A program made the position numbers and the translations under genes. The notes beneath the pieces are model-generated. The model was not told the DNA's origin. It made no database searches and worked only from the letters and a program-made list of their open reading frames with translations. From Rhodanobacteraceae bacterium UBA703 (GTDB lineage: Bacteria; Pseudomonadota; Gammaproteobacteria; Xanthomonadales; Rhodanobacteraceae): a stretch of DNA of 9,257 nucleotides. Shown piece by piece: positions 7,231-9,257 of this stretch. The stretch is from contig DBMH01000077.1 of NCBI GenBank assembly GCA_002297645.1, positions 1 through 9,257 of the forward strand, written 5' to 3'. Within the stretch, counting starts at the first letter, position 1. Every line of letters starts with the position of its first letter.

Positions 7231-7259
7231 GTAATGCCGCGCCACGTTTTCCCCGTCAA
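7231..7259 (-). promoter_or_regulatory. mdh: Candidate sigma-70 promoter for mdh
   Basis: On the minus strand TTGACG (7259-7254, five of six matches to the -35 consensus) is followed after 17 bases by CATTAC (7236-7231, three of six matches to the -10 consensus). It lies about 60 bases after the stop of the glutaredoxin-like gene and about 230 before mdh. The -10 is weak, so this is tentative. Confidence 0.3.
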
Positions 7260-7321
7260 GCGCGAATGCGCCCGGCGGAGCGGCGCGTCCTTGCGCCGGA
7301 GCGGTCGTTCGAACCGCCCCG

Positions 7322-7750
7322 TCAATGCACCGAAGCCGGCAGCAGGCCGGCCTCGGACAGGGATTGGTGGATCTGCTGCGGGACGTAGCCGACGAAACGG
7401 CGCTCGCGGACCAGCAGCACCGGCACGCCGGAACTGCGCAGCAGGGCGGCGGCGCGCTCGCCTTCCGGACTGCCTTCGACATCGTACTCGCGGTAGCGCA
7501 CGCCCCAGCGGTCGAGGTCGGCGCGCAGCTTCTTGCAGTAGCCGCACCACGTCGCCGACAGCAGCACGACCGGCTCGTCGCCGACCACCGCCCGCACGGC
7601 GGACACGTCCACCGGCGCCTGGCGCGTGCAGGCGGCCAATGCGGCGAAAGCGGCACCGGCCGCCAGAACGAGCGCGAACCGGCGCGCGAGCGGACGGATC
7701 CGTACCGCATCACCTGCCGCACCAGTGACCGGCGCGGACGTCCATGGCAT
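7322..7750 (-). CDS. Glutaredoxin-like lipoprotein with CGYC active site
   Basis: A 142-residue protein: a 25-residue Arg-containing N-terminus, a hydrophobic segment (26-40), the lipobox LAAC with Cys41, and a thioredoxin-fold domain (about 58-140). The redox motif is CGYC (69-72, ATWCGYCKK), and GVP (108-110) supplies the cis-proline, followed by a glutaredoxin-like VRERRFVGY segment. It probably acts as a membrane-anchored thiol-disulfide reductant or isomerase facing the periplasm; its partner is unknown. Ordinary glutaredoxins are cytosolic and have no export signal. The ATG at 7750 is the only start after the upstream palindrome; the in-frame ATGs at 7822 and 7843 would translate the repeat. 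No good Shine-Dalgarno is seen, so the start is the least certain part. It lies 76 bases downstream of the aminotransferase, possibly as a read-through gene. Confidence 0.8.
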   Translation of the reverse strand: MPWTSAPVTGAAGDAVRIRPLARRFALVLAAGAAFAALAACTRQAPVDVSAVRAVVGDEPVVLLSATWCGYCKKLRADLDRWGVRYREYDVEGSPEGERAAALLRSSGVPVLLVRERRFVGYVPQQIHQSLSEAGLLPASVH

Positions 7751-7763
7751 GCGGAAACGCCGC

Positions 7764-7792
7764 CGTCGATTCCCGCCTTCGCGGGAACGACG
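7764..7792. repeat. Extragenic palindromic repeat, copy 2
   Basis: Arms CGTCGATTCCCGC (7764-7776) and GCGGGAACGACG (7781-7792) pair with one bulged A and a CTTC loop. It lies between the aminotransferase stop and the glutaredoxin-like gene. The core ATTCCCGC/GCGGGAA is shared with the copy at 5936-5965. Judged by the purine-rich loop (GAAG on the minus strand here, GTGA on the plus strand there), the two copies are in opposite orientation. It may weaken read-through from the aminotransferase gene; this is inferred. Confidence 0.75.
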
Positions 7793-7826
7793 TCCTTGGA
7801 GCGTCCCGGCAGCCGTGGGCATGCGA

Positions 7827-9023
7827 TCAGACGAGTTCGGCAAAGAACTCGCGGAAGCGCTTCAGCCCTTCCGGCAGCTGCGCCGTCGGGCAGGTGTAGG
7901 AGATGCGCAGCGCGTTCGGATCGCCGAATGCGGAACCCGGCACGCAGGCGACGCCCTTGGCCTCGAGCAGCGCGTTGCAGAAATCGACGTCGTTGCCGAT
8001 CTTCGTGCCGCCGTGGCTCTTGCCGAACGCGCAGGAGATGTCCGGGAAAACGTAGAACGCGCCTTCCGGACGCGGGCACACCACACCGGCGATCGAACGC
8101 ATGGTGTCGAGCACCTGGTCGCGCTTGGCCTGGAACTCCGCGCACTTCTGCGTCGGCACGTCCTGCGGACCGGACAGCGCGGCGATCGCGGCGGCGGTGA
8201 CGATCTCCGGCACGTTGGTGATGTGGTTCGAGTTCAGCGTCGTGAACGCCTGCGCCACGACCTCGGGACCGGCCATGAAGCCCACGCGCCAGCCCGGCAT
8301 GCCATAGGTCTTGGAGATCGAGTCGACGTGGATCACGCGGTCGCGCAGTTCCGGACGCGCGTTGACGAAGTTGTGGTAGCCGACGCCGTCGAACACCATG
8401 CGGTTGTAGATGTCGTCGCAGATGACCCACACGTCCGGGTGCTTGACGAGCACGTCCGCCAGCGCGGCGATCTCGTCCTTCGTATAGACCATGCCGGTCG
8501 GGTTGTTCGGGTTGTTGAACAGGAACACCTTGACGCCCGGCAGCGCCGCGTCGAGCTGCGCCGGCGTCAGCTTGTAGTCCTGGCTGGCCGGGCACGGCAT
8601 CTGGCGCATCTTCGCGTCGACGATCTCGGCGATGTCGACGTAGGTCGTCCAGTACGGCACCGCGAACGCGATCGTGTCGCCCGGGTCGAGCAGCGCCTCG
8701 GCCAGGTTGTAGAGCACGTGCTTCGCGCCGATGCCGGTGGCGACGTTCTTGCGCGTGTAGCCGGAAAGACCGCTGCCTTCGAGATGCGTGAGGAACGCGT
8801 CGAGCAGCGCATCGACACCGCGGTTCGAGCCGTACTGGCCGCTGTCCCTGGCCAGCGCATCGCGCACGGCGGCGTAGACGTGCTCGCCCGGCAGGAAATT
8901 CGGCACGCCGATCGAAAAGCTGATGATGTCGCGGCCGGAAGCCTTGAGGGCCTTGGCCTTGTCGGCCACGGCCATGATCGCACTGGGTTTGGCGCGACTC
9001 ATGCGCGCCGCAAGATTCGGCAT
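7827..9023 (-). CDS. Class I PLP-dependent aminotransferase, probable aspartate aminotransferase
   Basis: A 398-residue cytoplasmic fold-type I transaminase; the expected reaction is aspartate + 2-oxoglutarate to oxaloacetate + glutamate. Signature residues are in place: Asn174 in NNPNNPTG (170-177), Asp203 and Tyr206 in CDDIY, the PLP-binding Lys238 in SISKTYGMPGWRVGF (235-249), Arg246 as phosphate ligand, and Arg373 (LRISY) for the substrate carboxylate. SFSIGVPNFLP (35-45) at the N-terminus fits aspartate/aromatic aminotransferases of this class. The start at 9023 has GAGCAGGA just upstream and begins MPNLAARMSR. The in-frame ATG at 9071 lies at the expected transcription start of an extended -10 candidate, so it and anything further upstream are unlikely. 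Substrate choice among aspartate, aromatic and related amino acids is not fixed by the motifs. Its product oxaloacetate is the substrate of mdh two genes on. Confidence 0.92.
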   Translation of the reverse strand: MPNLAARMSRAKPSAIMAVADKAKALKASGRDIISFSIGVPNFLPGEHVYAAVRDALARDSGQYGSNRGVDALLDAFLTHLEGSGLSGYTRKNVATGIGAKHVLYNLAEALLDPGDTIAFAVPYWTTYVDIAEIVDAKMRQMPCPASQDYKLTPAQLDAALPGVKVFLFNNPNNPTGMVYTKDEIAALADVLVKHPDVWVICDDIYNRMVFDGVGYHNFVNARPELRDRVIHVDSISKTYGMPGWRVGFMAGPEVVAQAFTTLNSNHITNVPEIVTAAAIAALSGPQDVPTQKCAEFQAKRDQVLDTMRSIAGVVCPRPEGAFYVFPDISCAFGKSHGGTKIGNDVDFCNALLEAKGVACVPGSAFGDPNALRISYTCPTAQLPEGLKRFREFFAELV

Positions 9024-9073
9024 GACGGTCCTGCTCGGGTTGCTGGTGGAAAAGGTTTCAACCGTAACCATCG

Positions 9074-9082
9074 AGTCTATCA
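9074..9082 (-). promoter_or_regulatory. Candidate extended -10 promoter of the aminotransferase gene
   Basis: TGATAGACT on the minus strand combines the TGn extension with TAGACT, which matches four of six bases of TATAAT. It lies in a local AT-richer patch about 50 bases before the ATG at 9023. No convincing -35 element is seen 17 bases upstream, which extended -10 promoters tolerate. Confidence 0.35.
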
Positions 9083-9183
9083 CAGCGGCCGCGATGGCCA
9101 TCGGGCATGTCGGCCGGACTGCAGCGGGCTCTTGCTGCGCACTGGCCCTACCCCCGGGCGATACATGGTTGCCAGCGGCCGTC

Positions 9184-9210
9184 GTCGCCACGGCTCACGA
9201 CAGTGGCGAC
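9184..9210. other. 8-base inverted repeat upstream of the aminotransferase gene
   Basis: GTCGCCAC (9184-9191) and GTGGCGAC (9203-9210) form perfect arms around an 11-base centre. It lies about 100 bases upstream of the extended -10 candidate in a 234-base stretch with no recognisable gene up to the window end. It could be the terminator of a gene beyond the edge or a regulator site; no T-run follows on either strand. Confidence 0.3.
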
Positions 9211-9257
9211 CTTTCGGGGATTGACCGAAGGACCGCGTGACGGCCGACGGCCGCTAC

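Larger units (their letters stand above)
7003..7321. other. 319-base gap upstream of mdh, leader region
   Basis: No gene with recognisable homology is seen. On the minus strand it holds the mdh ribosome binding site (7011-7017), a candidate promoter (7231-7259) and a 53-codon ATG ORF (7177 down to 7016) that reads MHLAPPAGS at its start. The stop of this ORF overlaps the mdh Shine-Dalgarno. The same frame stays open further upstream through an Ala/Leu-rich stretch reminiscent of a signal peptide but has no ATG there. A 7-base dyad, GCCGCGA (7061-7067) with TCGCGGC (7083-7089), spans an A-rich loop. If the promoter is right, mdh mRNA has a leader of roughly 220 bases. In DNA this GC-rich, short open frames arise easily, so the small ORF is not called as a gene. 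Confidence 0.5.

Noticed and set aside
5959..9224. Long plus-strand open frames (5959-7728 and 7626-9224) antisense to mdh, the glutaredoxin-like gene and the aminotransferase.
   Set aside because: Their translations are low-complexity and Arg/Val/Asp-rich, as expected for the complement of GC-rich codons; the minus-strand genes explain the openness.
9024..9257. Possible end of a gene entering from the right edge on the minus strand (open frame from 9257 to a stop near 9195).
   Set aside because: Only about 20 codons are visible, with no recognisable motif, so no gene can be supported.

Overview
The window reads as chromosomal DNA of a high-GC gammaproteobacterium, most likely of the Xanthomonadales/Lysobacterales. 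The pointers are very GC-rich third codon positions, a secreted S46 dipeptidyl-peptidase, a malate dehydrogenase of the type shared by xanthomonads and Burkholderia, and two extragenic palindromes of the ATTCCCGC/GCGGGAAT type. The lineage is inferred from these signs and was not tested by any search.

Left block, + strand (1-3786): a tightly packed four-gene unit encoding a TetR/AcrR regulator, a HlyD-type periplasmic adaptor with a lipobox, an ABC ATPase, and an ABC-2 permease. Neighbouring genes overlap by 8, 4 and 4 bases, so they very probably form one operon. The order and the adaptor sequence match the enterobacterial cecR(ybiH)-ybhGFSR exporter, in reduced form: one single-domain ATPase and one permease instead of a double ATPase and two permeases. 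An AT-rich perfect dyad just before the regulator, in otherwise very GC-rich DNA, is a natural candidate operator. A GC-rich hairpin after the permease separates the unit from the convergent gene.

Right block, - strand (3834-9023), in order of transcription: a class I aminotransferase (probable aspartate aminotransferase), a lipid-anchored glutaredoxin-like protein, malate dehydrogenase (mdh), and a secreted S46 peptidase whose specificity residue points to the DPP7 rather than the DPP11 type. The gaps (76, 319 and 106 bases) suggest separate or loosely coupled transcription units. Palindromic repeats sit in the gaps before the glutaredoxin-like gene and before the peptidase gene. The aminotransferase and malate dehydrogenase share oxaloacetate; the peptidase supplies dipeptides outside the cytoplasm.

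Non-coding parts: the 319-base gap upstream of mdh holds a possible promoter, a long leader and a 53-codon ORF whose stop lies in the mdh ribosome binding site. The 234 bases upstream of the aminotransferase hold an extended -10 candidate and an 8-bp dyad. I saw no tRNA, rRNA, CRISPR array, insertion sequence or phage gene. Most of the window is ordinary housekeeping and transport; no wholly new system is evident. The most unusual items are the lipid-anchored glutaredoxin, the mdh leader and the AT-rich operator candidate.
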